A DNA stretch of 36,739 nucleotides from Apostichopus leukothele (GCA_010014835.2 JAAAKB020000029.1:1-36739), one strand, 5' to 3'. Shown: positions 23,626-35,937, counted from the first letter of the stretch. The notes: generated from the sequence alone by a model not told the origin. Numbers and translations: made by a program.

Positions 23626-23896
23626 CATGGGTCAGATGTGGCCCTGACCCTGGTAAGATGTGACCCGGACCCTGACAAGATGTGGCCCTGGTCAGATGTG
23701 GCCTTGGTAAGATGTGGCCCTGGCCCTGGCCAGCTGCGGCCCTGGTAAGATGTGACCCTGGCCCTGGTAAGATGTGGCCCTGGCCCTGGCCAGATGTGGC
23801 CCTGGTAAGATGTGGCCCTGGTAAGATGTGACCCTGGCCCTGGCCAGATCTGGCCCTGGTAAGATGTGATCCTGGCCCTGGCAAGATGTGGCCCTT
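23626..23896. repeat. minisatellite with splice-donor-like units (CTGGTAAGATGTGGCC)
   Basis: This array of roughly 16- and 22-base units is built from ctggtaagatgtggccctgg with gaccctgg or ggccctgg inserts. Seven GTAAG words occur, at 23653, 23707, 23745, 23767, 23805, 23821 and 23859, most in the context CTG|GTAAGATG. One GCAAGATG lies at 23881, and two GTCAG variants at 23631 and 23691. It is far richer in GC than the surrounding intron and begins only 85 bp after the exon 3 donor. The array is nearly stop-free on the minus strand, producing an artefactual 124-codon frame of HILPGP/HLTRA repeats (23573-23947). Confidence 0.9.
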
Positions 23897-23904
23897 GCTC
23901 TCAG

Positions 23905-23955
23905 TGGAGATATCTTTCTTCCTCTTCTTCTTCTTTCTTCTCTTCACTGTTTCTC
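23905..23955 (+). other. pyrimidine-rich tract
   Basis: Directly after the splice-donor-like minisatellite comes a run dominated by TTC and TCT words (tctttcttcctcttcttctt and onwards). On the minus strand it yields a lysine/arginine string that is not a real protein. It could act as a polypyrimidine tract, since an AG follows at about 23988, but no exon could be supported after it. Confidence 0.5.
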
Positions 23956-26900
23956 TTTAATCTTCTAATTGTGCATTTTGGAAGCACAGTTTGTTCAACT
24001 TTCTACATTGTGTATACTCTTTTACAGCCCTAACTTCAATTGTAACAGCCATCTAGAGCCTGGCATTACCTCTACAATCATTGTATTTTCTATCTGCCTA
24101 ATTGTTGTTCTCTTTGGGTTTTACTTGAAAAGGATGTAGAGTTGTAAAGTTGTCAAGTGTACAGACATAGTCAGAGAAAGGGAGAAACATCCAATCCCGT
24201 ACATTAGCACTGTTAAGACACATCATAAATTGTTGAATGCCTGCTACACTCTGTTAGCACCTTACCTATATACATACATACACTAGGACTCTGCAGCTGC
24301 CCTATAGAGTCCTCCCTAGCCTATTCAGTGACTCATTTGTTAAAGTAGTGTTTCACTTATTATTATTCATATAGTTGAAGAGAGATTAAATGCCAAAGAC
24401 TAACACACTAAGCCTGCCCTAAGTGCTAGGATAAGAGTTGAGATTTGTGTTGAAAAATAATTAAATTCTGTAGCTAATTGAGTTTCTGTCCAGTGATTAC
24501 ATATTGGTCCGTTAAAACAAGTCAGATTTGACTGGTAATGTAATTATAAATACTAGTGATAGCATAGTGGTCCAGTAAAGGTATCCACATTTGATAGGTA
24601 TTGGTATTATTGCTAAACCAGGTGTTCGGATGTTCATTGAAGGGTTCAAAAACAGGTGTTGGGTTAATGAATAGTTAAAGAAATGTTTGTTTTAGATTGA
24701 AAATATGAACACCTTGCAACCTTTGATGTGTAAAATAGAGAATTGAATTGTCAAAGAGGAACCCTGGATGCTTGAGATGAAGTTTAAACTTGGGGGAAAA
24801 ATATGTAAAGGAAAACTAACTATGAATACCTGCTTTTCTGTGTGAAAAGTCTTATGTGTCACTAAATGTTGACAGGTGATCTAAAAATTCAAATTGTGGG
24901 TTCATAAGAGTCCGATTAAGAAAACAAAAACAATAGTCATTAGCAATTAAGGATCATTTGTTTCATCTTCTTGTACATTACCATAAAGTAAACTGTATCC
25001 TTTCATCATTCATTATTACCACTCAGCCTGGTGTGTGATATCACATTCAAGTTCTTGAAGCCTTCTCGCTGTATCTTTGAGGAAGTTAATCCCTGTACAT
25101 GTACATTTTAAGCATATAGACATGAAGACTTTGTACTGGTCAATGATGCTGTTTAGCACAGGTGGGCTCATTTTGTAAAAGTCACAGTGGGTCAAGCTTA
25201 CAAAGAACCACAAATTTCCAAAATAAAATTGAAATTGATGCAAATTCTATATTAAAGTACATTGCCACATTCCAGTCTTATATTGGAGAACTTTTTTTCT
25301 GGTTGAGAAGTTAAGAAGATTGAAAACAATTTTATATTTCTACTGCTGTTTCTTTACTTCTTTGACATAATAACGGAATCCACAAATGTTAAATTCCCAT
25401 TACTTCTGTTAGTTTTTCTATTTTTACTTAGAGGGAAACAGATGATCTTTCTTTGGCATTATTTACAAGGCCCCATATGTGTGCTTGAGTAAATTAAAAC
25501 AACTAGCACAGTAATGATAACATAATAATCAGATAGTTTTCTGTGAGTGATAGGGTATCATATTTCTTTACTTCCATACATTATTTGTCATTACTAGTAT
25601 GCTGCATCATTTCAAATGCACTCTCTAAGTAGCTGATTCCAAGAGCTTGGTTTATTCCAATCATATGAGGTCCCTGCATGCTATTTCCTGATTAGCTGTG
25701 CTGCCTGATCTACAGTCATGGTGCGTTTACCTTCACTTCCTGCCCTGGTGTTATTTTAAGTCGGCTGTTACGTCAGAACTCCTCCATCATATCCCTTCAG
25801 GATGTTAATGCATTAATTACTCCATCCAAGTACTGCCGACATAGCAGTCCAACTGATGGCTATCGGTCCCATACTCTCTGGAAACCAGAACCGGTTGTCT
25901 TTCCTAAGACCCAATAAATAAACATTGAACAACGGTATCAAAACATCGGAGCCAACCGGAGGAATTAAATGCATTTTCTTTCTCTGTATCACAGACAGGC
26001 CTACTTAGATAATAAATATAGACTCTCTCCTTCCATCTAGGTATCTCCCACCTCAGAGCAATAGTGTATAATTTCAACACCTACTGCTTCAATTTATAGA
26101 CCTGATATCGGTCTCTTGCAATCTGGCGATGTTGACGCTAAGATAGTTAGTGCGTCGTCCGTGCTACATCTCTCTGCTCACTCTTGCTGTCCTCCAAACC
26201 GAATTCCTCACCGGATTATATTAGGACTGATCAAAGGTTCAACGATGGTGTGGGGTTTCTTAGTGTAAGAGTAATAAAGGAAGTGGATACTTGCCAAGTC
26301 TAACATATCCTACTTTCATGTGACTATGTAAACAAAGCCCTCTCTACACGACATTCCTGTCTCATGGCTCTGTTAACTCGTTAACATACAAAGAGAAATC
26401 ATGTGTATTCTTCAAGTTCAAGGTTTATGCTTTACAAATTGCCCGTTTCATTACAAACATGATCATTACTTTAAGAATTTAACATAAATTATCTGGAAAC
26501 ATTACCATCTTTAAATAAGTACAGGATATCTCTGAATTCAGTACATTGAATATGAAGTTTCAAACGTAGGAAGGGTACAAGTTTGGTACAAGTTTATAAA
26601 GACTCATTTACAGTAACAGACTGTGTGCTATAAATGTAAAACTCTACATATTGTATCAAAGATCACATTAAATCATGTATAAAAGAGAGAAGACCTGTAC
26701 ACTAAATTAAGAAACAAAATATTAATTCAAGCACACGTGGCTCAACGATGTCCTATTTAGACTTGATTAAGTCTTAACCCTTGTGTGTTAATCAATTATA
26801 TCTCCCAAATGATGTACACGTTTGTTAGCTGTTTGGGGAAGTTTTTCATGATCACAGTTGTAATCTCTACCACACAGACCAATGATAATGATTGGGTGTG

Positions 26901-28262
26901 TGTTGCCTTTATATGAATACTAATTATTACAGTAGAAGACATGTAGTTTTCAAGATGATCGACATCAAGATTTCAACATCCTCAGGACTCATTCCAAAAT
27001 CCTGATGTCAGCATCAAGTTTGCACTTGCACCAACCGGATAACGTTTTCGTGCATTTGCATGTTTCATTTCCCACTCAAAGAAGTAAGAAATCTGTTCTT
27101 TGTCAGAGTGCTTGAACTTTTGAAAAGTTCAATGTATTCATTGGCAATTTAATCCAGCTAAAAGGAAGCATTGATTGGAAGTCTCGTTGCCTTCAGCAAT
27201 TACATAAAAAACCGTCTGTTGTAAACATGCATAGCTCTCCTTCAAATACCACCTCCATTCCTTGTCACACGTTCAGGAAAGAAAGACATTCGTTATGTCC
27301 TGCAGCAGTGTAGACTAGAGTCTCTGGTTTTTGTGTTTTGTAGGATTCTGTCTTTGAAATTTCAATATGATACTCTCCTGTCGTTCTTTGGAGAGATCTT
27401 AACGATTGTATGTTATTTGTTCATGCATCAACTGTGTGAGACCTACAGTACATTTATATAGTTGGATTATAATTTTGAGACTTGCTTCACCAATATTAAA
27501 GCAGTCATTAAACAGTTGTTTTTCCCCAAAACAAGTTAGTTTTATTTTCATTGCATTCAGCACAGTTTCTTAAGGAATCTGCACTCCATAGCACTTATTT
27601 CCAAAGAGGTGGCTGTGGTGTATTTGGAGATGTTGTCAACGTTAAGACCACTTCAAAGAATTCTACTTTAATTACAAGAGTCTCTTACATGATCCATTTT
27701 ACTGCAAAACCTACTTAATAGCTATTTAGTAACCTGATCTAAGGGGACTTGTCAGAGAAATGCCAGGGTATTATAACCTTACAACAACTTTCATAGAATT
27801 CCACACTGTAACATATCATTATAAAGCATAATGTCTGTAAGTTTCATGTTAACAGCTAGAATTTGTACTTCAGCTTCTGTGTTCACTCCCTCTTGAATGT
27901 GAATCTTACTAGTCATGTACAGCAAGCGAAGCCATTGAGACATGTGAACCCACAACGAATGTGAACCCATGCTATGTTGTGAAGCTACATATGTAGTTTC
28001 GCTGCAAATGACAACAAAGGCATCCCAAATTCATTTAACTACAAATATGTACTATTTAAGTGCTATGTTCAGTATTAATCCCACTTTTTGTCCACATAAT
28101 GATGGATTTTGCAATCCATACGCAGTAGGTTGCTGTCTTCAGAAAGGGTTCAGAAAGGTTTCCTTTTTGAGAGACTTAATTGTTTAATTTGAACCTTCTT
28201 CATGACCAGTAATAATTTGTAGGTGGTATAGAAGAACCAGCCAGAAAGCTCTTCTCGAAACC

Positions 28263-28416
28263 TAGTGTTACTGACCATTCTTAGTTACTGACTAGCCTGG
28301 ATTTTGTGCTTAGTTGATGGTATTTAACACTAGTGTTACTGACCATTCTTAGTCACTGACTAGCCTGGATTTTGTGCTTAGTTGATGGTATGTAACACTA
28401 GTGTTACTGATCATTC
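28263..28416. repeat. 68-bp tandem duplication, 2.3 copies
   Basis: Copies start at 28263, 28331 and 28399, each opening with tagtgttactgaccattctt or a close variant. The first two copies differ at only a couple of bases (for example agttactg versus agtcactg), so the duplication is young. The third is a partial copy (tagtgttactgatcattc). No coding content is seen. Confidence 0.9.
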
Positions 28417-29294
28417 ATTGTTCATCAATGCTTTCCAGTTGTCATTGCTCACAAGCTGTTGCTCTTTTCAATTCCTAAATAAAGCCTACGTCTTAGCCAC
28501 TTATCATCGTTGCATTAATTATGCATACAAACTCAATTTCATCATGTAAGTGTCACAGGAGAAGCGAAATTCAATCGTTTTAATTCAGCAACATCCCAGG
28601 CAAAGATCCCAAGCAAAGGTGAGATTAGCCATAAATGAAGGTGAGAGTGAATCATCAGAAAACGTTGCCTCTGGTGACTCTACTACATGGAAAGAAAAAC
28701 AGTTTTAACATCCTTCATGCAAATTTATCAGGCTTGGAGGGCGTCAAAAGCAAGTGACAGTGTCAGTTGGAAGTGGTTAGGTTTCGAACGTGGAGTCGTA
28801 TTTCGTACACAACGTGCAATAGCCCAGGGCAGTGTGTATGGCTTCTGCTATAGCTTGCAGCACTTATAATGGGTATTGAAGCATATTAGGAATGTATGTT
28901 ACAAACATATGTTGTGGTGTTAGCCATGCAGATGAGTTAGCAGTGTAAGTAAGCTGACTTCTAGGAGTGTGGAGCAGAGGACCATTCTCTATACAGGAGC
29001 TGTAATTGCTTTGTAGGAATATTAACACAGATCGATTTCACCGCATTTATTCAATCCTAGGTTTTTCCTGCTATTTTGGTAATATTTCAAACTTATAAGA
29101 TAATGTGATAAAAAAGGAGCGATCGCTTGTAATGGCACATTTTTAATTCGACCGCACAATTCATGTAAAATGATAACAATTAAGTCCAGGATGAGAGAAA
29201 ATGGAGACAACTATTGATGATGATGGGGTTACATCTGTCACAAATAAGACAGACACAAAACTTTGTTCTTTCAGTATGTAAAATATTATCATTA

Positions 29295-29470
29295 TTTATA
29301 TACTATACATATAGTATATAAACAGTATACTGTATAAAGTATACAGTATACTGTATAAATAGTATAAGTACTACACTGTAGATGTATCCTGTATACATAT
29401 ACTGCACATACACTATATAAACTGTATATAGTTATACTGTATAAATAGTATCTAGTATACAGTTTTATGC
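29295..29470. repeat. AT-rich palindromic TATAC/GTATA cluster
   Basis: Dense overlapping palindromes are built from TATAC and GTATA, for example agtatacagtatactgtata. They recur over about 175 bp with irregular spacing. The cluster could extrude cruciforms and is a likely site of length instability. There is no coding content. Purely slippage-generated AT expansion is the simplest origin. Confidence 0.75.
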
Positions 29471-30867
29471 TTTAAGTAACTCATAGTAGAAATTGAAATA
29501 ATCTTTGCTTTTGTAAAATGAATTTGAAATGCTTCATCGTGTACAAGCCTTACCAGTTTGCAACTTCTTTCATTTTATCTTGCTGCTTGCTCACTATTTT
29601 CTCCATAGCATCTGATAATTTAAACTTGATTTGTAAAATATATAATTCTAAATGCCAGATTCAATATTATGAATTAACAATGTTAAAATCCCTCTAGAGG
29701 CTACAAATACAAGGAAGGTTCTTTTGTTGCTTATTTTATTGTTTTATATTTATTACTGTAGGCGATGAGTAAGAGTAATTACTAAGTAGTTACGCTCAGT
29801 GAACTCACACGAATGACTCATTCACAGATTTGGTTATTTCTGCAAGTAGTCCACTGATGTGCATAGGAATCAAGGAATGTATGTCTTTGCAGATGCAGTT
29901 GAAACATTTTCTGAATTCACTCTCAAATTGATAAAATGATTTCATTTTCAGATGTGAATTAGTCATTAGCTTAGAACTGTGCATTGCTGTATATATGGTA
30001 TACCTAGTGTGCTGTAGAGTAACAGGTTGTAGGCATAATATTGGTTATGTTAATTAGCATCTAGTTTCATTTGGTGAAATAATCATTGGCTGGTTGTGAT
30101 AGCTGATGTGGGTAGGGTTGCAATATATCTTTAGTTGAAGAGTGGGGCAGGTATGTTCTGAAGGAGGGATGTAAGAGGAGCAGGATTGTCCCCTTCTCCT
30201 TTCAACAAAACTTTGGATTGTTTAGAGGGATACAAGTTATTGTACACTCCTATTGCAACATGTACAAGTTTTGGCGGAAATATCTTCAGTAACTTTTGAG
30301 TCAAGTTCATTTCTAGTTCAATGTTGATTTTTGGTATTTCAAAGTAAACCTGGACGTTAACATCACACACTCTAAACTGCTGCCCAGAAATAAATCACTC
30401 CTTCAGTGGGCCTCCCTGGGAGAGGCGCTAGAAACGAGAGCTGATGTTCGTTTCTCTTCTTCTTCTTCTGATGAAGTAGATAGAAATATACATACTCCAG
30501 CTTTGAAGCTGTCAGGATACGAACACAGCTGTTGAAAGCGATATTTAATCTGTTGGAACAGAAATGTCAAGCGTTTATTCATCAAGGTTTAATGAAAAAA
30601 AACAGGACCACTCAGTTGAGATTCAAAAGACTTGTTGGTGAACCTGTTAGGAACTCCAAACATTGAAGCGGTTTAAAAATAAGAAATCGAAGAAAATTAT
30701 CATATGTTATTCCAAATTTTGTATCAAAATGATGGTGTAGACCTGTTTGATGCGTTCTAATTTTATTGGGAGGTTTGTTGATCGTAGGAGTAGGGAGAGG
30801 ATGATTAGTTACATCATACAAAATTGATCGATAAATTACTGTAATTATTATAGAAGGTCATAATTAT

Positions 30868-30905
30868 TATCTCCCCCCCCCACCCCTCCAAAAGAAAAAA
30901 AAATG
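30868..30905. repeat. C-run / A-run low-complexity tract
   Basis: A run of about ten C with interruptions (ctccccccccccacccctcc) is followed by an A-rich run. It is a simple homopolymer tract prone to length error. Confidence 0.8.
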
Positions 30906-31308
30906 AAGAAAAGTTTTTAAAAACTGCTTTTAATATTCATTCACTCTTCCATCTCCACTAGTGCACTCCCCTGTCTATCTAATCTGCTAAATAACTTGGT
31001 AACAACACTGTGCTTCCACTGATCCACCTTGGGGTCGCATACAAATTAATGTTCATGTATGTTCAGAGCATTTGTCGTTAATCTTCTCACTAGCTTCAGA
31101 AACCTTTGCGATGAGATAGAAACCTATGGAAAGAGAGCACAGAAAACATTCCTCAGTAATATCAACATAAATAACCAAAACAGTTGTAGTTTCGTCATGA
31201 AAAGATTTGAAAAACAAGTTGCTTTTCTCCGCCTTTCCAAGGTGAAGTAATTGGATGTTCCCATTTCTTTTCACACACAAATACCAAGTTATGGTGAATA
31301 TCTTCATC

Positions 31309-31385
31309 TCTGTGTATGGTGTATTATTGCTATATACTCTGTCTCCCTGTGTATGGTGTATTATTGCTTATAATATGCTCTGTCT
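31309..31385. repeat. 37-bp tandem duplication
   Basis: The block tgtgtatggtgtattattgc starts at 31311 and again at 31348. Both copies are followed by TATA-rich sequence and ctctgtct. The copies are nearly identical across the shared part, indicating a recent duplication. No coding meaning is apparent. Confidence 0.85.
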
Positions 31386-32746
31386 GTCTCTGCTAGTCCT
31401 AATCATATCTCGTGACTGTCCTCACAGCTCCCCTGAAAGGTACACCCTCCATGGGGTCCTGTCTATTGAGGTATAGTTCACAACTCAAGTTTACAACCAC
31501 AGAGAAATGCCACTCTATGTGCTATTACTGCTGCTAAACAATGCCAAGGAATGGCTGGACTCAGTTTGTTGTCAAGGTCAGGCTCATCTCTGTGGGCAGT
31601 TCAATCCATTAAGTCAAAACAACTGCTGGTCATAACCAGGCTGGAATGTCTCCTTCCTGAAGCAGAGGTTAGGATCATGGAATACTTCCTCTGTAGGGTA
31701 AATAATCAGGCTGAAAGACAAGCAGAAAAAGCTGAGTGGCTTTAGGATGTTGCGAGGCAAATCCTATGAACAGTTTTAGGATGTCAGCAAAGTTTGTATT
31801 GTATTTACCAATACAAAATATCATTTTAGTTAAAAAGCTATTTCTGGTTGAGGAAAACCTCATTGGCTCATTACCAGGGACGGTCATGGCTGCCCTTCTA
31901 ATTGAAATTGTTGAAGCTTTCCATTGATAGCTTGCAAGAAATTATCAAGGCTTTTAGACTTTACACAGTGCAGCTTGTTCCAACCTAACAGTTTGTTAGG
32001 TTGATTTCATGGTCTAATGTTACTTCATTGCTACTTTCAATACATGATACATTACAGTCTCCATTCACATATCTATTTCTCTATCCATTATTCTGTTCAT
32101 CAGATTTACTGTAGGAATGCAGGTAGAATTACTTGTGCTTCAGTGAAGGTTTTATCAAATCATATTTTTCTCTCTTGCCAAAATTTAATTTGATTTTTTG
32201 TGATACCTCTTATTACACCCTTTGCGTCGTCTGCAGAAGTGATTCAATTTACTGCATACCTCCTTTTTGGGGAAGATACAGGGGCCTCTCACATGGCTTG
32301 AAATTAAATGATGTTACGGTAAAAACCACAGTTGAATGCTTTGTCAGCAGTTGTCATTGGTCATCATGCTCTCTCTCTCTCTTGAATTATTCATTGATCA
32401 AGAGAAACACTGTTATTTTGATAGCACGTGTAATAGCCGTGATCAAATGTTAGACGGTGAACTTGAGACGGTCGCATGTCGGTGGTTTCAAGACTTGCTG
32501 CAACTTTGAGAGGTTTGTTGTCGAAGAGATTCTCCTTAGCGACAAGTCTCAAAATAGCTAGAGAGGGACAGATGTAAGAATCATCAATACTAGTTAATGG
32601 TGAGATAGGAACTGAGGTAACTATCCAGGGTTGAGAATCTATACATAATTGACTCGGTATAGGCTTCAACTTCCCTAACACAATTTATGGTCTGACTGTA
32701 AAGCATATAAGAAATGCTGACAAAAAATGCAAAAAGGAGATAAAGC

Positions 32747-32768
32747 AAAAAAAGGGGGGGGGGGAAGG
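32747..32768. repeat. A-run / G-run low-complexity tract
   Basis: A short A run is followed directly by about ten consecutive G (aaaaaagggggggggg). It is a simple homopolymer tract whose exact length may be unreliable in the assembly. Confidence 0.8.
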
Positions 32769-35430
32769 GATGAAAAAAGAAAGTAACAGTAAAAGGTATA
32801 TTATAGAGCATAATATACTGCCAAAAAACAATGCAAAGATATGTCTTTTACTATATTTTAGTAAATAGTATTTAACACTTTATTAATAATTTGCCATCCA
32901 GTGTGGTCACTGTGTAAGTTTGTACTTATAGTTGGATAAATCTAGGCCAAGGTTGTAAATTATATTCTTTGGATAATATACAGTCTAGACATGAGCTTTG
33001 GACTTATGCAGTTGATTTTTCATAAGAAAGGTCTCTTAGTCTCTGAAAATGAATGATGTAACTTGTGTAGCTACAGTAACCCAGGGTATATAACTAAGTT
33101 GTTCTTGAAATAGCTGTTTACTAGCTGTTAATACAGTCTACTATTGCAGTAACGTTATTGCCCTATTGAGTGCAATTTACCAACAATTAAAAACAGTAGT
33201 TTGTTTGGAAGCTGAGCATTTCCCCTTGACCTAAATATGTTACAATACAGATTCATTAGCTTTAAAAGTATATCAGGTATGCGATATATAGTAATGTAAC
33301 AAAAAGTAACGATTCTATCAGAATCAAAAGAAATTATTGTATAATTAATTAGAAGTGATCTAAGAAGAAGCAGAATTTGTCTTTCAAGTGATTTAGGTAT
33401 TTGCCAAATGATAGGGAAATGAGGTTATTTGTACATTGCAACTTGTGTTAAACAATATGAAGATTAAATCATGGTTATAGATTCGTAGACTTGTAAGTTT
33501 ACTTGAAACAACAGAACTCTAATCATGTGATGCATTTGTACTAATTTATTATTTTCTCAAAGATGATAAATCAGTTGTTTGTCAACACTTACCTTCCATA
33601 ATGAGTTATATACTTAATATGCCATACAGTAGGCATGATCTCTGTTGTTTGCATCATTGCCACTACTCTGAACAGCTCTAAAATCATGATTACAGCAAAA
33701 TATTAAAGTAGCACCAGAATGATAAGTATTAATGATGTTTTTTTCCCCAGGGCTGTTAATTTGTTAACTTATTTGCCATTGAAACTTTTCCATTTCAAAC
33801 GACCATATATCACGTGCATATAGTTTACAAAGCAACAATTTGATGAGCCATTCCCAACCAGAACTGACAGAGAGGGCACTCTATCAATTTAAGCAGTTTA
33901 GGTTTATTTCAGGGTCTCTGCCCTCTATTCGACAAGAGCACATTTGAGCCCAAGTTTGTATTAGTGATATAGCGCCAGTAGCATTTGATTACCTTATGTC
34001 AACTGCTGGTCTAGATTGTTAGTAGGCTAGTTTTTGTATACTGCCCTCTATTCTTTGTGTATAGCTAAACCATAGAGAAGAACTAATATATGTATGATAG
34101 CGGTGATTAATACCACCTTGGTAGGTGAGATATGAATTATAGCTTGATCTCTGCAGAGGCAGAGAGAGCTGGCTAGGAGAAAAAACATCCTCTTCATGCA
34201 TTAGTATCAGTGACTAGCAGACCATGCTACTATTTGGGACTTCAGTAACTAGGTTTGTATTCTCTTGACACTCTTGATGTGAAAAGAATTAAAAACTAAA
34301 ACCAATCAAGGTCAAAAGGAGAAACATAATTTAATAATTTCAAGTATTAATCCTTACCCTGTGGTCCTCTTTGGTGTCACAAGATTAATACAGCTGATAC
34401 TGAGTATGACTTAATAGTGCTGTGGAAGGAAAAACAGTTCTTGTGCTAACTCTGACATATATTACATATTTTCTGTAACTCCCAAGGAATTCAGGATTTA
34501 CAGTGCTATTTATCTGATTAAATCAGTGTGATGTTGTAATATTCTAGCCGTGATTTCCTTGAACAATATAGATGATTACAATGGTTTCCTTGGTGTTCCC
34601 CTTACCTGTCTATTCTCTATTATTATGTGATTTCTACTCATTAGATAATTTCCATTTGGTGAAGGAATCTAAGGGTCACCTTAGTTATAATCTTAGTGAG
34701 ACTAATACTTGAGTGAATTAAGTAACATTTCTAGAAACTGACAACCAAAATGAACAAGTAAACCTTATTGAGGGCTCCTCTGGGAAGCAGTGCTTCTGCA
34801 CTGAGCAGGACTACCCCTCATTAAAGATGACAATAATAAAATTAAAGTACTTTCTCCTTTGACCTCTAAGTTTCTTTGGTGGGACAATGAAGATGTTTAT
34901 TGTCCACGATATCCTAAATATCTTTGATTTTAAGTGCACTCACACATTTCGTTTGTTGTAAAACTGAGGTGATACAGTGAATAACTTTGTTTTATCATAC
35001 TGGTAGCTTGAGAACCTCCATGGGTCTGTTGCCATGGGGATGGAGCTTTCCCAGGTTATTGTTTATTCTTACAACTGGAGAGTGTCATTGCCTTGTTCCT
35101 CTAGGCATGGTCTGTAGGCATGGTGAAGAGAGATTTCAGTTTCCAGCAGGGAATACCAAGGGGTCCCCTGGTGGTCATTACCCATGTCCTGAGTCAGGTC
35201 ACTACCACCTTCCACAGGGTCTTTGATTTGTGGTTTCTCAAGTCAGTCAATAATCTGACAAGACTGTTTTTCAGAAGTTTTCCAGATATTTTGGTTGAGA
35301 TACTTTGGGTAATTAGAGGAGTTGTGAAAGCCAGAAATGACTGTACAGAATGTTATGGCAATTTTAGATAAAATATGTCACAAGTTGTATTTATACAGGA
35401 CTTTGGAGTCTGAAGACAGACCCTATAGTT

Positions 35431-35580
35431 AGTTGGGTGTGAAATATTGATTGTGATAAAAGCATAGTTGATGTATTATTATTCCATGATAAGAAGGTAC
35501 TGACCCTTGATAGTTGGGTGTGAAATATTGATTGTAATAGATTGAAGCATAGTGATAAGAAGGTACTGACCCTTGATAGT
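35431..35580. repeat. 81-bp imperfect tandem duplication
   Basis: The phrase agttgggtgtgaaatattga begins at 35431 and again at 35512. Both copies end with gataagaaggtactgaccct plus tgata. The second copy is shorter because it lacks part of the central TTGATGTATTATTATT segment. The ORF on the opposite strand repeats itself (SRVSTFLS twice), which shows it is a product of the duplication. Confidence 0.85.
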
Positions 35581-35869
35581 ACATGCAGCTTGGTTGGTAT
35601 TTCACTCCCAGAGATAGTCATTGTGTTAGTTAATACCTTGTTATAAGCCTACTCATCCTGCAGTACATCTTATCCACTTCCCAAATATTAATGAAATGCT
35701 GGCTGGGTGAGGGTGTCTTATGTTTTCTTTTTGTTTCAAGTACATGACTTAATTTTAAACGATCAAGAAATAAAAACAAATGATAATTTGTTAATAAGTT
35801 TCTTGGATGCATTGACAATTACTTGGATGGTCTAATTTTCATTACTTCAAGGTATATTGACAACAAGGT

Positions 35870-35937
35870 GGCAGCAGTAAACCAGCAGTAACCAGCAGTA
35901 AAACAAGAAAGCAGTAAACCAAGAAGCAGTAAACCAT
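35870..35937. repeat. short tandem repeat of AGCAGTAAACC words
   Basis: Five or six imperfect copies of agcagtaaacc or aagcagtaaacc, with insertions of 0-6 bases (such as aag or aacaag), lie end to end. It is a small, irregular microsatellite-like array without coding content. Confidence 0.8.

Noticed and set aside
23573-23947. 124-codon minus-strand frame of HILPGP/HLTRA repeats with a lysine-rich start
   Set aside because: It is a translation of the GTAAGATG minisatellite and the adjoining TTC tract. The repeat simply lacks stops on that strand.
28779-28800. ggtttcgaacg, glanced at as a tRNA B box
   Set aside because: It does not match GGTTCGANNCC, and no A box or cloverleaf lies upstream.
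32391-32681. Minus-strand 96-codon frame ending in an Ig-like FDHGYYTC motif
   Set aside because: One short motif is not enough. The matching upstream cysteine and tryptophan spacing of an Ig domain is not seen, and an opposing frame overlaps it.
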